DNA of 64,000 nt, from the NCBI GenBank assembly GCA_964618075.1, contig CAZTZO010000003.1:1-64000 (forward strand), in the 5' to 3' direction. The position numbers and the translations under genes are program-made. Of this stretch, positions 53,448 to 62,292 are shown in pieces. The stretch is from CAYTMY01 sp964618075 (GTDB lineage Bacteria > Bacillota > Clostridia > Eubacteriales > Anaerofustaceae). Under the pieces are notes generated by a model. The model ran no database searches, was not told where the DNA came from, and saw only the letters and a list, made by a program, of their open reading frames with translations. The stretch's first letter is position 1; every line of letters begins with the position of its first letter.

Positions 53448-55421
53448 TTAGAGTAACGGTGCGAATACGAGCGCAACTATCGTCATCAGCTTGATAAGGA
53501 TGTTGATTGAAGGGCCCGAAGTATCCTTGAAGGGATCTCCTACGGTATCTCCGACAACAGCAGCCTTGTGAGCCTCGCTGCCTTTTCCGCCGTGAGCTCC
53601 GCCTTCGATATATTTCTTTGCGTTATCCCATGCGCCGCCCGAGTTTGACATCTGTATAGCTACCAATACGCCTGTAATGACTGCGCCTGCTAATAGTCCG
53701 GCAAGAGCATAAGCGCCCAGAAGGAATCCTACGAGCAAAGGAGCTACGATGGCGATAAGTCCGGGAAGTATCATTTCCTTGATAGCTGCCTGCGTTGAGA
53801 TAGATACGCACTTGGAGTAATCGGGCTTGCCCTTTCCCTCCATGATACCGGGTATCTCTCTGAACTGACGTCTGACTTCTTCTATCATCTGGTTTGCAGC
53901 TTTTCCGACTGCATCCATTGTAAGAGAGCTGAACAGATAGGGAAGCATTGCGCCGATGAAAAGTCCTATAAGAACCTTAGGCTCAAGGATAGACATTCCT
54001 ACTGCTTTAAGACCTGCTGCTTCGGAATATGAAGCGAACAGAGCAAGTGCGGTTAATGCTGCCGAACCAATTGCAAAGCCCTTACCTATTGCCGCTGTGG
54101 TGTTGCCGACGCTGTCAAGAGTATCAGTAATATCACGAACGGATTCGTCAAGCTCGCTCATTTCCGCAATACCGCCTGCATTGTCTGCTATGGGGCCGTA
54201 TGCGTCGACTGCTATCGTCATGCCCGAAATTGAAAGCATACCTACTGCGGAAAGCGCTATTCCGTAAAGTCCGCCGCCGAAGTAGTATGATACGAAAATC
54301 GCCGCTGCAATAAGGATTATAGGAAGTACTGTTGAAAGCATACCTACAGCAAGACCCGATATAATGGTTGTTCCTGCGCCTGTTTCGCTCTGCTGAGCAA
54401 TCTTTTTAACGTATTTGTATTTGTCCGAGGTGTATACTTCGGTGATCTTGCCTATCGCTATGCCAACGATAAGTCCTGCAATGATGCCCCAGAAGTATTT
54501 AAGGTCTAACAATATGTACTTTGTAAGGAAGAATCCTGCTATTACAACGATTAGACCGGAAACATATGTTCCTGCGTTAAGGGATTTGTGAGGATCATCC
54601 GTTTTGATAGCCTTTACGACAAAGGTTCCGATCATTGAAGCAACGATACCGAGTGCCGCAAGAGCCAACGGGAAGATTACCGCGCCCTTTATACCCTTGG
54701 ATACCATAACGGCTCCGAGAGTTATTGCGGAAATTATGGATCCTACATAGGATTCATAAAGATCCGCTCCCATACCAGCAACGTCTCCAACGTTATCACC
54801 GACGTTATCGGCAATGACTGCGGGATTTCTCGGGTCGTCCTCGGGAATACCCGCTTCGACCTTACCCACGAGATCTGCGCCTACGTCAGCTGCTTTGGTG
54901 TAGATGCCTCCGCCCACTCTTCCGAAGAGCGCTATTGATGAAGCGCCGAGTCCGAAGCCTGTAAGCGTTGTGATGTCCTTGAAAATGAGATAGGAAATGC
55001 TGACTCCGAGAACGCCGAGTCCGACTACGCAAAGACCCATTACGGAACCACCGCTGAAGGCTACCTTCAATGCTGCGGGAAGTCCTTTCTGAGCTGCGTT
55101 TGCCGTTCTGACATTCGCCTTTGTAGCGACCTGCATCCCGAAGAAGCCCGCAAGAGCTGAAAGTATAGCTCCGATAGCGAAGCATATTGCCGTCGGGAAG
55201 TTGATGGCAAAGCCTATCACTAAGAATAATACCGCGACGAATATAACAACACATTTATATTCGCTCATAAGGAAAGCCATTGCACCCTCATGTATGTAGG
55301 ACGCAATCTCTTTCATCCTGTCGTTTCCTTCTTCGGCTTTCTTTACCGTATTTGCAAGATACAATGCAAACAGCAAAGCCAGTGCGCCGACGACAGGTAC
55401 TACAATAAATAGTTTGTCCAT
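53448..55421 (-). CDS. hppA: Membrane ion-pumping pyrophosphatase, K+-dependent type
   Basis: 657 residues with about 16 membrane helices. The substrate and Mg sites are DVGADLVGKVEAG, ADNVGDNVGDVAGMGADLYES, and DAYGPIADNAGGIAEM. The stretch GNTTAAIGKG has Ala where K+-independent enzymes have Lys, so K+ dependence is predicted. The pump couples pyrophosphate hydrolysis to Na+ and/or H+ export; which ion cannot be decided by eye. It lies 20 bp after secG. Such pumps are common in anaerobes that save energy from biosynthetic pyrophosphate. Confidence 0.93.
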   Translation of the reverse strand: MDKLFIVVPVVGALALLFALYLANTVKKAEEGNDRMKEIASYIHEGAMAFLMSEYKCVVIFVAVLFLVIGFAINFPTAICFAIGAILSALAGFFGMQVATKANVRTANAAQKGLPAALKVAFSGGSVMGLCVVGLGVLGVSISYLIFKDITTLTGFGLGASSIALFGRVGGGIYTKAADVGADLVGKVEAGIPEDDPRNPAVIADNVGDNVGDVAGMGADLYESYVGSIISAITLGAVMVSKGIKGAVIFPLALAALGIVASMIGTFVVKAIKTDDPHKSLNAGTYVSGLIVVIAGFFLTKYILLDLKYFWGIIAGLIVGIAIGKITEVYTSDKYKYVKKIAQQSETGAGTTIISGLAVGMLSTVLPIILIAAAIFVSYYFGGGLYGIALSAVGMLSISGMTIAVDAYGPIADNAGGIAEMSELDESVRDITDTLDSVGNTTAAIGKGFAIGSAALTALALFASYSEAAGLKAVGMSILEPKVLIGLFIGAMLPYLFSSLTMDAVGKAANQMIEEVRRQFREIPGIMEGKGKPDYSKCVSISTQAAIKEMILPGLIAIVAPLLVGFLLGAYALAGLLAGAVITGVLVAIQMSNSGGAWDNAKKYIEGGAHGGKGSEAHKAAVVGDTVGDPFKDTSGPSINILIKLMTIVALVFAPLL

Positions 55422-55441
55422 TGTTTACCCCCTGTAATTTA

Positions 55442-55672
55442 CTAGAACAAAGCACTCATAATAAAGATAGTTATCATAAATACCACAGCCGAAACCACCG
55501 TTATCCTCTGCAAAACGGCCTGCAATCCTTTTGCACTGCCTTTGCCGAAGAGCCTCTCGGACGCTCCGCCTACCGCACCGCTCATGCCCGCATCTCTGCC
55601 TTCCTGCAATACGACTGAGCCTATCAAAGCAAGACTAGACGCGAATACTATCACGGATAAAAAAATCTGCAT
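55442..55672 (-). CDS. secG: Preprotein translocase subunit SecG
   Basis: 76 residues, standard length. Two membrane helices (about 3-22 and 54-73) flank the conserved loop VLQEGRDAGMSGAVGG. SecG assists SecYE in protein export. It leads the secG-hppA unit. Confidence 0.92.
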   Translation of the reverse strand: MQIFLSVIVFASSLALIGSVVLQEGRDAGMSGAVGGASERLFGKGSAKGLQAVLQRITVVSAVVFMITIFIMSALF

Positions 55673-55832
55673 TATTGAGTACCTCCAAAAAATTATAGCG
55701 AAGAAATTATATCACAAATAATCAGCCTGTCAAACGAAATAATCGCCATATCGCGAATAATATTAATTTTCAATTAATTATGATGATTATATACTTATAA
55801 AAGCGTACAATAATATGATGAATATCAAAAAA

Positions 55833-55849
55833 TATCGGTTTTGCCGATA
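55833..55849. promoter_or_regulatory. Short inverted repeat upstream of clpB
   Basis: TATCGG (55833-55838) and CCGATA (55844-55849) with a 5-base gap, 23 bp before the clpB start. It matches neither the CIRCE element nor a CtsR heptad repeat. It may be a leader hairpin or an operator. Confidence 0.35.
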
Positions 55850-55871
55850 ATAAATACACGGAGGTGTTGAT

Positions 55872-58466
55872 ATGAACATACAGAAATTCACACAGAAATC
55901 AATAGAAGCGATACAAGATGCTCAGAACACTTCGTCGCAGCACAATAACCCTCAGCTTGAACAGGAGCATCTTTTGTATGCGCTGCTAACTCAAAAGAAC
56001 GGTTTGATTGCCGAGCTGTTTATAAAAATGGGCGTAAACCTGCCTGAGTTTGAACAGAAATTGGCTGATATCATAGACAAAATGCCTAAAATGACTATGC
56101 AGGGACGCTCTGCCGACAAGGTTTACATCTCGCCTAAAACCGAGGATACCCTCAATTATGCGCAGCAAAAAGCCGAAGAGATGAAGGATGACTTTGTTTC
56201 GGTTGAACATATTGTACTTTCAATAATTAACTCGCCGTCAAATGACTTGAAGGTATTATTTGACTCATACTCAATAAACGAAGGAGCGCTTCTTAAAGCT
56301 CTTGCAGATGTACGCGGCAACACTCGCGTTACGAGCCAGAATCCGGAGGATACTTACGACGTGCTTGAAAAGTACGGCAGAGACCTTGTTGACGCAGCAA
56401 GAAACAACAAGCTTGACCCTGTCATAGGGCGTGACGATGAAATACGAAACGTTATAAGGATTCTTTCGAGGAAAACCAAGAATAACCCGTGCCTTATAGG
56501 TGAACCGGGAGTGGGCAAAACGGCTATTGTCGAGGGATTGGCGCAGAGGATAGTGGCAGGAGATGTTCCCTCAAGCTTAAAGGAGCATAAAATATTTTCT
56601 CTTGATATGGGCTCTCTTATTGCGGGCGCGAAATTCAGAGGCGAATTTGAAGAAAGGCTTAAGGCGGTTTTGTCTGAGATACAAAAAAGCGATGGCAAAA
56701 CTATACTTTTTATCGACGAGCTTCACACGATAGTCGGAGCGGGCAAGACAGAGGGCAGCATGGACGCTGGCAACCTTCTAAAGCCGATGCTTGCAAGAGG
56801 AGAATTGCACTGTATAGGTGCGACTACTCTCGACGAATACCGTAAATACATTGAAAAGGATCCTGCGCTTGAAAGACGTTTCCAGCCGGTAACGGTAGAC
56901 GAGCCCTCTGTAGAGGATACAATTTCTATTTTAAGGGGATTAAAGGAGAGATACGAGGTGTTCCACGGCGTAAAAATACAGGACAGCGCTCTTATTGAAG
57001 CAGTCGTTCTTTCCGACAGATATATAACGGACAGGTACCTTCCCGACAAAGCTATCGATCTTGTGGACGAGGCGTGTGCAATGATACGTACGGAAATGGA
57101 CTCAATGCCAATTGAGCTTGATGTAATATCCAGAAAAATAATGCAGCTGCAAATAGAACAGGCAGCCTTGAAGAAGGACACAGATACTACGGCGCACTCT
57201 CATCTTTTGGAAATTGAAAAGGAAATAGCCGACAACCAAGCACGTTTCGACGCTATGAACGCAAAATGGACGAACGAAAAGGGTTCGATACAAAAGCTGC
57301 AAAAGACCCGTGAGGAGATAGAAACCGTAAACTCGCAGATAGAAAAAGCCGAAAGAAGCTATGACCTTAACAAAGCCGCCGAGCTCAAATACGGCAGACT
57401 TCCGCAGCTGCAAGCGCAGTTAAATGAGCTTGAAGAGATACAGCACGGCGTGGACGACAACACGCTTATAAGAGACAAGGTTACCGAGGACGAGATAGCA
57501 AGTATAGTGTGCAAGTGGACAGGCATACCGGTAGCTAAGCTTATGGAGGGCGAAAGGGACAAGCTGCTCAACATGGAGGATATACTCCATAAAAGAGTGA
57601 TCGGTCAGGACGAAGCCGTAACACGCGTATGTGAAGCTATTCTTCGTTCCCGTGCGGATATACAGGATCCCGGCAAGCCAATCGGCAGCTTTATGTTTTT
57701 AGGGCCGACGGGTGTCGGTAAAACCGAGCTTGCAAAGGCTCTAGCCGAAACGCTTTTTGACAGTGAAAGGAATCTCGTCAGGATAGATATGACGGAATAT
57801 ATGGAGAAGTTTTCGGTATCCCGTCTTATAGGAGCTCCTCCGGGATATGTAGGATATGACGAAGGCGGGCAGCTGACGGAGGCTGTCAGACAAAAGCCAT
57901 ACAGCGTCGTATTATTCGATGAGATCGAAAAAGCACACCCCGACGTGTTCAATATTATGCTTCAGATTTTTGACGACGGGCGTATAACAGATTCGCAGGG
58001 AAGATGCGTTGATTTTAAAAATACAATAATAATCATGACCTCCAATTTGGGCTCGCAGTTCCTTTTAAACGGTATAGACCATAATGGCAATATTCTGGAC
58101 AATGCAAAGGAACAAATAAACATGCTGCTTAAACAGCAGTTCAAGCCGGAATTCTTAAACAGAATAGACGAAATAATATTCTTTAAGCCTCTTACAAAGG
58201 TTGAAATGATGAGTATAACAGACATTTCATTAAATCAGCTTACAAAAAGACTTGCGCAAAGCGGAATAAAGCTTCAGATTACGCAGAAAGCAAAGGAATA
58301 TATTGTGGAGGAGGGCTACGACCCTGTGTATGGAGCAAGACCTCTTAAACGATATATCCAGCACAATCTCGAGACAATGATAGCGCGAAAAATGATTGCG
58401 GACAACCCTCCGGAGGGTACGATTATAAAAGTCGACGCTGACACCAAGGGTTTGGTAGTAGATTAA
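55872..58466 (+). CDS. clpB: ClpB disaggregase (AAA+ chaperone)
   Basis: 864 residues, full length. It has an N-terminal double Clp repeat, a first AAA+ domain with GEPGVGKTA, and the coiled-coil M domain (about 410-530). The second AAA+ domain has GPTGVGKTELAKAL and the pore-loop GAPPGYVGYDEGG; a C-terminal domain includes VYGARPLKRYIQ. It rescues aggregated proteins with DnaK. No IGF/ClpP-binding loop is expected or seen. An own ribosome site GGAGGTG precedes the ATG. It is a single-gene unit with a terminator. Confidence 0.96.
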   Translation: MNIQKFTQKSIEAIQDAQNTSSQHNNPQLEQEHLLYALLTQKNGLIAELFIKMGVNLPEFEQKLADIIDKMPKMTMQGRSADKVYISPKTEDTLNYAQQKAEEMKDDFVSVEHIVLSIINSPSNDLKVLFDSYSINEGALLKALADVRGNTRVTSQNPEDTYDVLEKYGRDLVDAARNNKLDPVIGRDDEIRNVIRILSRKTKNNPCLIGEPGVGKTAIVEGLAQRIVAGDVPSSLKEHKIFSLDMGSLIAGAKFRGEFEERLKAVLSEIQKSDGKTILFIDELHTIVGAGKTEGSMDAGNLLKPMLARGELHCIGATTLDEYRKYIEKDPALERRFQPVTVDEPSVEDTISILRGLKERYEVFHGVKIQDSALIEAVVLSDRYITDRYLPDKAIDLVDEACAMIRTEMDSMPIELDVISRKIMQLQIEQAALKKDTDTTAHSHLLEIEKEIADNQARFDAMNAKWTNEKGSIQKLQKTREEIETVNSQIEKAERSYDLNKAAELKYGRLPQLQAQLNELEEIQHGVDDNTLIRDKVTEDEIASIVCKWTGIPVAKLMEGERDKLLNMEDILHKRVIGQDEAVTRVCEAILRSRADIQDPGKPIGSFMFLGPTGVGKTELAKALAETLFDSERNLVRIDMTEYMEKFSVSRLIGAPPGYVGYDEGGQLTEAVRQKPYSVVLFDEIEKAHPDVFNIMLQIFDDGRITDSQGRCVDFKNTIIIMTSNLGSQFLLNGIDHNGNILDNAKEQINMLLKQQFKPEFLNRIDEIIFFKPLTKVEMMSITDISLNQLTKRLAQSGIKLQITQKAKEYIVEEGYDPVYGARPLKRYIQHNLETMIARKMIADNPPEGTIIKVDADTKGLVVD

Positions 58467-58473
58467 ACGTATT

Positions 58474-58527
58474 ACAAAAGAAGGGCTTGCATTTATCATG
58501 GCAGGCTCTTCTTTTGTGAATTTTTTA
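58474..58527 (+). terminator. Intrinsic terminator of clpB
   Basis: A 17-position stem joins ACAAAAGAAGGGCTTGC (58474-58490) with GCAGGCTCTTCTTTTGT (58501-58517), with two G-T pairs, followed by a T-rich stretch. Confidence 0.82.
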
Positions 58528-58607
58528 TGTATATTTATACTAATGCATAAATATTATCTGAAAATATGTTATCATTTTTTCAAATTAAATTTTACAGCGG
58601 TGAAGAT

Positions 58608-59780
58608 ATGGAACATTACAACAGACACGTCATACTATATAAGATTTTAAAAAACGTCATACGTCCCTTTTGTTATTTTAAGTATAATTATAAATGCGAA
58701 AGAGTTACTCCAACGCAAAAGCCTTACATTTTGATAAGCAACCATACCACGCTATTAGACCCTGTATTTGTCGGACTCAGCTTCAAGGATTTTATGTATT
58801 TTGTGGCAAGTATGCACCTTAAGGGCGGCGGTATTTCTTCAAAGCTGTTAGATTATGTATTTGCTCCGATATACAGGCTTAAGACCTCCTCCGATCTTAC
58901 AACGGTAAAAAAAGTCGTCAAAACCATAAAGGACGGCAAAAGCGTTGTTATCTTTGCCGAAGGTCAGCGTACTCCCAACGGAAGGACGCTTGATATTTCG
59001 GAGGCGACAGGTAAATTAGTCAAGCTGTGCAAATGTTTTCTTATTACATATCGTATCGACGGAGGCTACCTTAGCGACCCTCGCTGGGCAAAGCATGCAC
59101 GTCGCGGCAAGATGTACGGTCATAAAGTAAACGAATACTCACCCCAGGCACTCTCGGAGATGTCTGTCGATGAAATAAATGAAATCATTGCAAGGGATAT
59201 TTATGAAAACGCATATGAAAGGCAACGAGATGAAATGATACCGTACAAAGGTAAGGCTCTTATACAGGGAGCCGAAGCGGTTTTATACCTTTGTGCGAAC
59301 TGCAAAAGCATATCCAGCATGAAAAGCAATGAAAACGAGCTTATATGTGACTGTGGACTGAAATTGTCCATGGACGAATACGGATATTTTCATAAAAAAG
59401 ACGATTATGATAAAGCGTACTTTGACAATATGCTTGACTGGGATATTTGGCAGAAGGACAATATCAAAGAAATAGTGGATAATATGCCCGACGATAAGCC
59501 TATAACAAGCGACACTAACCAAACGCTCACGATAGTATCGAGCTATGAAGAAAAGAAAGGGACTTTTTACTGCTACAAGGACAGATTTGTTTTCGAGCAG
59601 GACGATAATACCAAGCTGATATTTCTGTTTTCAGACATAGTCGAAATAGAGGGAATAAGCAAAATTGATATGATATTTTCCACCTCTAAGGACGTATTCG
59701 TTGTAAAAACACAGCAAACGAGAAGTCCGTTTAAATATATTGACATATACAACGCAATGAAAAAAGAAAATAACATATAA
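58608..59780 (+). CDS. PlsC-like acyltransferase with C-terminal zinc ribbon region
   Basis: About 390 residues. The acyltransferase motifs are N45-H46-TTLL-D51 and FAEGQRT (116-122), placing it in the 1-acylglycerol-3-phosphate acyltransferase group of phospholipid synthesis. Residues after 220 are not part of PlsC: a CxxC (229, 232) and CxC (247, 249) set looks like a zinc ribbon, followed by a PH-like beta-rich tail. I chose ATG at 58608 after GGTGAAG; a longer frame from 58566 overlaps AT-rich promoter-like DNA. GltS-like follows 15 bp downstream. Confidence 0.78.
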   Translation: MEHYNRHVILYKILKNVIRPFCYFKYNYKCERVTPTQKPYILISNHTTLLDPVFVGLSFKDFMYFVASMHLKGGGISSKLLDYVFAPIYRLKTSSDLTTVKKVVKTIKDGKSVVIFAEGQRTPNGRTLDISEATGKLVKLCKCFLITYRIDGGYLSDPRWAKHARRGKMYGHKVNEYSPQALSEMSVDEINEIIARDIYENAYERQRDEMIPYKGKALIQGAEAVLYLCANCKSISSMKSNENELICDCGLKLSMDEYGYFHKKDDYDKAYFDNMLDWDIWQKDNIKEIVDNMPDDKPITSDTNQTLTIVSSYEEKKGTFYCYKDRFVFEQDDNTKLIFLFSDIVEIEGISKIDMIFSTSKDVFVVKTQQTRSPFKYIDIYNAMKKENNI

Positions 59781-59795
59781 GTAAGGAGCAACTAC

Positions 59796-61184
59796 ATGGA
59801 TTATTCGGCACTCAACATTGACTTATGGCATTTAGTTATACTTTTGGGAGAAATCGCGGCAATTATACTCATAGCCAATATTTTGAGAAGAAAGATCGGC
59901 TTTATACGAAAAAGCCTGATGCCAACGGCTGTAATAGCAGGCTTTATAGCGCTGATACTCAAGCAAACGGGCGTTTTGGACTATGACGCCGAGCTGTTGG
60001 AGATGATAACATATCACACGATAGCGCTCGGTTTTATAGCAATGGCAATGAGAATACCTCCTCAGGCGCTTTCAAAGCAAAAAAATCTTTCGGGAGTAAA
60101 AAGCGGAGCCTTGATAGTCAGTACATACCTTATTCAGGGAGCGGTAGGGCTTTTTATCACCATACTTCTCGGCTATACGCTTATGCCCGATTTATTTAAA
60201 GCTTCAGGTTTGCTTCTTCCTATGGGCTACGGTCAGGGCCCAGGGCAGGCAAACAACATAGGCTCTTTATATCAGCAGTATGGTTTTATAGGAGGTCAAT
60301 CCTTCGGACTTGCCATAGCCGCCGCAGGATATCTTTGCGCATGTATAGTAGGGGTAATATATATGAACATACTACGTGCAAAGAAAAAGATATCGGTATC
60401 GGACAATATCGAAACGCATCAGGAGGTCTCCATAGACGAATTTCAGGATAAAAACGAGATACCTATAAGCGAATCTCTTGACCGCTTCACTATTCAGATT
60501 TGTCTGGTAGGCGTCATATATCTTGCAACGTATTTGTTGATAAAGGGCACAACAGACCTTTTGGCAAGCACTTCTCCTGGCATAGCAAAGACAATATCGC
60601 CGCTGTTATGGGGCTTTAACTTTATAATCGGCTCTCTTTTGGCTCTTTTATGCCGAAATATACTCAAGCTTTTCAAAAAAGCCAATCTTATAACAAGACA
60701 ATACCAGAACAATTATCTTTTGAACAGAATATCGGGAGCACTTTTTGATATCATGATAGTATGCGGTATCGCGTCTATCAATATTTATGATTTAAGCGGT
60801 CTTTGGGTCCCGTTCATATTGCTCAGTGTCGTCGGCGCGTTGATAACGCATTTTTATCTTATCAAGATATGCAAGCGCTTATTCCCCGATTATTACTATG
60901 AGGCATATTTCTCCATGTTTGGTATGCTCACAGGCACAATAAGCTCGGGAGTACTGCTTTTAAGGGAGATCGACCCCTCCTTTAAAACTCCGGCAGCCAA
61001 CAATCTTGTGACAGGCAGCGGCTTTGGTATAGCCTTCGGCGCGCCTATACTTATTTTAACGGGTATAGCGTATAAGTCGAATCTTTGGGCTATTTTAACA
61101 ATGCTTATTTGTCTTGTGTATTTTGGTATGCTTCTTGCCTTTATGTTTTGGCTCAGCAAGAAAAAAACCAAAGTTGATAACTAA
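59796..61184 (+). CDS. Sodium:glutamate symporter-like transporter (GltS family)
   Basis: 462 residues, about 12 helices in two inverted halves. Typical stretches are GLLLPMGYGQGPGQANNIG in the first half and MFGMLTGTISSGVLLLREIDP with NLVTGSGFGIAFGAP in the second. It probably takes up glutamate or a related acid with Na+. A cytoplasmic loop between the halves (about 190-230) is acidic. It starts 15 bp after the PlsC-like gene and shares its transcript, though no functional tie is evident. Confidence 0.85.
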   Translation: MDYSALNIDLWHLVILLGEIAAIILIANILRRKIGFIRKSLMPTAVIAGFIALILKQTGVLDYDAELLEMITYHTIALGFIAMAMRIPPQALSKQKNLSGVKSGALIVSTYLIQGAVGLFITILLGYTLMPDLFKASGLLLPMGYGQGPGQANNIGSLYQQYGFIGGQSFGLAIAAAGYLCACIVGVIYMNILRAKKKISVSDNIETHQEVSIDEFQDKNEIPISESLDRFTIQICLVGVIYLATYLLIKGTTDLLASTSPGIAKTISPLLWGFNFIIGSLLALLCRNILKLFKKANLITRQYQNNYLLNRISGALFDIMIVCGIASINIYDLSGLWVPFILLSVVGALITHFYLIKICKRLFPDYYYEAYFSMFGMLTGTISSGVLLLREIDPSFKTPAANNLVTGSGFGIAFGAPILILTGIAYKSNLWAILTMLICLVYFGMLLAFMFWLSKKKTKVDN

Positions 61185-61207
61185 AAAAATGTACAGTTAG
61201 CGTTTTG

Positions 61208-61236
61208 GCCTGCTTTATACAAAGCAGGCTTTTTTA
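61208..61236 (+). terminator. Intrinsic terminator of the PlsC-like/GltS-like operon
   Basis: Perfect 9-bp stem GCCTGCTTT (61208-61216) with AAAGCAGGC (61221-61229), 4-base loop, followed by seven T. Confidence 0.92.
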
Positions 61237-61297
61237 TTTATAGATATAAGTTATCTTTTTTAAATCAAAAAAGGCAATTTTAACTTAAAAGCAAGCG

Positions 61298-61306
61298 TGA
61301 TATAAT
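61298..61306 (+). promoter_or_regulatory. Extended -10 promoter of the radical SAM gene
   Basis: TG at 61298-61299 directly before TATAAT (61301-61306) forms an extended -10 element 17 bp before the ATG at 61323; the -35 region is weak. Confidence 0.5.
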
Positions 61307-61322
61307 TAAAAACAAAAGAAGA

Positions 61323-62255
61323 ATGCTTATGTATGACAACGAATTATATGAAAAAATGCTCAATAGCTGTGAATTGTGCGCACGTCGCTGCAAGGTAAAC
61401 AGACATAACAATGAATTGGGCTACTGCGAAGCCGGAGCGCTGCCTGTTGCGGCAAGGGCGTCTGTTTATAATTGGGAGGAGCCGTGTATCTCAGGAGTAA
61501 GAGGCTCCGGCGCTGTGTTCTTTTCAAACTGCTCTCTTAAATGCGTGTTTTGTCAAAACAGAGAGATTAGCTCATTAAAAAAAGGCATGACGATAAATGA
61601 AGACCGTCTTTGTGAAATATATTTGGCTCTTGAAAAAAAAGGAGCTGAGAATATAAACCTTGTGACTCCGACTCACTTTATCTTGCCTATTGTAAAATCC
61701 GTTTTTTCCGCCAGAAAAAGAGGGCTTAATATTCCCGTGGTATACAACACGGCTTCATATGAAACGCCCGAAGCTCTATCGTTAGTAAAGGACGCTGTCG
61801 ATATCTACCTTGCCGATACTAAATTTTTCTCATCGGATATTTCAGGTCGCTACTGCAATGCGCCGGATTATTTCAAGGTATGCAGGCAAGCCGTAACTAT
61901 AATGTTTGAGAATGCGGGAAAGCTTGTATTTGATGAAGAAGGCATGTTAAAAAAGGGCGTTATATTAAGACTATTGTTATTACCCGGGCAATTAAACGAC
62001 GCAAAGGAAATACTAAACAGAATGTTTGATTTGTTCGGCAACGATGTAATATACAGCTTAATGAATCAATACACACCCTTCGGAGAGCTTGAAGCGTTTC
62101 CCGAGCTTAAAAAGAGTGTGAGGAGTGAAGATTACGATAAGTTAATTGACTACGCTATAAGCCTTGGAGTGGAAAACGGCTACATTCAGCAGGAGGGTAC
62201 GTGCAGCGAAAGCTTTATACCGGCATTTGATTTTGAAGGAATAAAGAAAGAGTAA
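61323..62255 (+). CDS. Radical SAM protein, PflX / COG1313 type
   Basis: 310 residues. An N-terminal Cys pair group (CELCARRCKVNR and YCEAG) precedes the radical SAM motif CSLKCVFCQN, which binds the [4Fe-4S] cluster. NLVTPTHFILPIV and VYNTASYETPEALSL follow. The family resembles pyruvate formate-lyase activating enzyme, but targets of the COG1313 group are unknown. No glycyl-radical enzyme gene is adjacent. The GEC-like stretch and CxxxCxxC are complete, so it should be active. A second ATG at 61329 is an alternative start. Confidence 0.88.
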   Translation: MLMYDNELYEKMLNSCELCARRCKVNRHNNELGYCEAGALPVAARASVYNWEEPCISGVRGSGAVFFSNCSLKCVFCQNREISSLKKGMTINEDRLCEIYLALEKKGAENINLVTPTHFILPIVKSVFSARKRGLNIPVVYNTASYETPEALSLVKDAVDIYLADTKFFSSDISGRYCNAPDYFKVCRQAVTIMFENAGKLVFDEEGMLKKGVILRLLLLPGQLNDAKEILNRMFDLFGNDVIYSLMNQYTPFGELEAFPELKKSVRSEDYDKLIDYAISLGVENGYIQQEGTCSESFIPAFDFEGIKKE

Positions 62256-62290
62256 ACATGCTTTATAAGCCTGAATACTCTTCTTTTTTA
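62248..62290. terminator. Probable terminator between convergent genes
   Basis: AAGAGTA (62248-62254) pairs with TACTCTT (62276-62282), extendable with a small bulge, and is followed by a T-run on the plus strand. Confidence 0.55.
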
Positions 62291-62292
62291 TT

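Noticed and set aside
55680..55871. Heat-shock operators (CIRCE or CtsR repeats) upstream of clpB
   Set aside because: Neither TTAGCACTC/GAGTGCTAA nor tandem GGTCAAA heptads are present.
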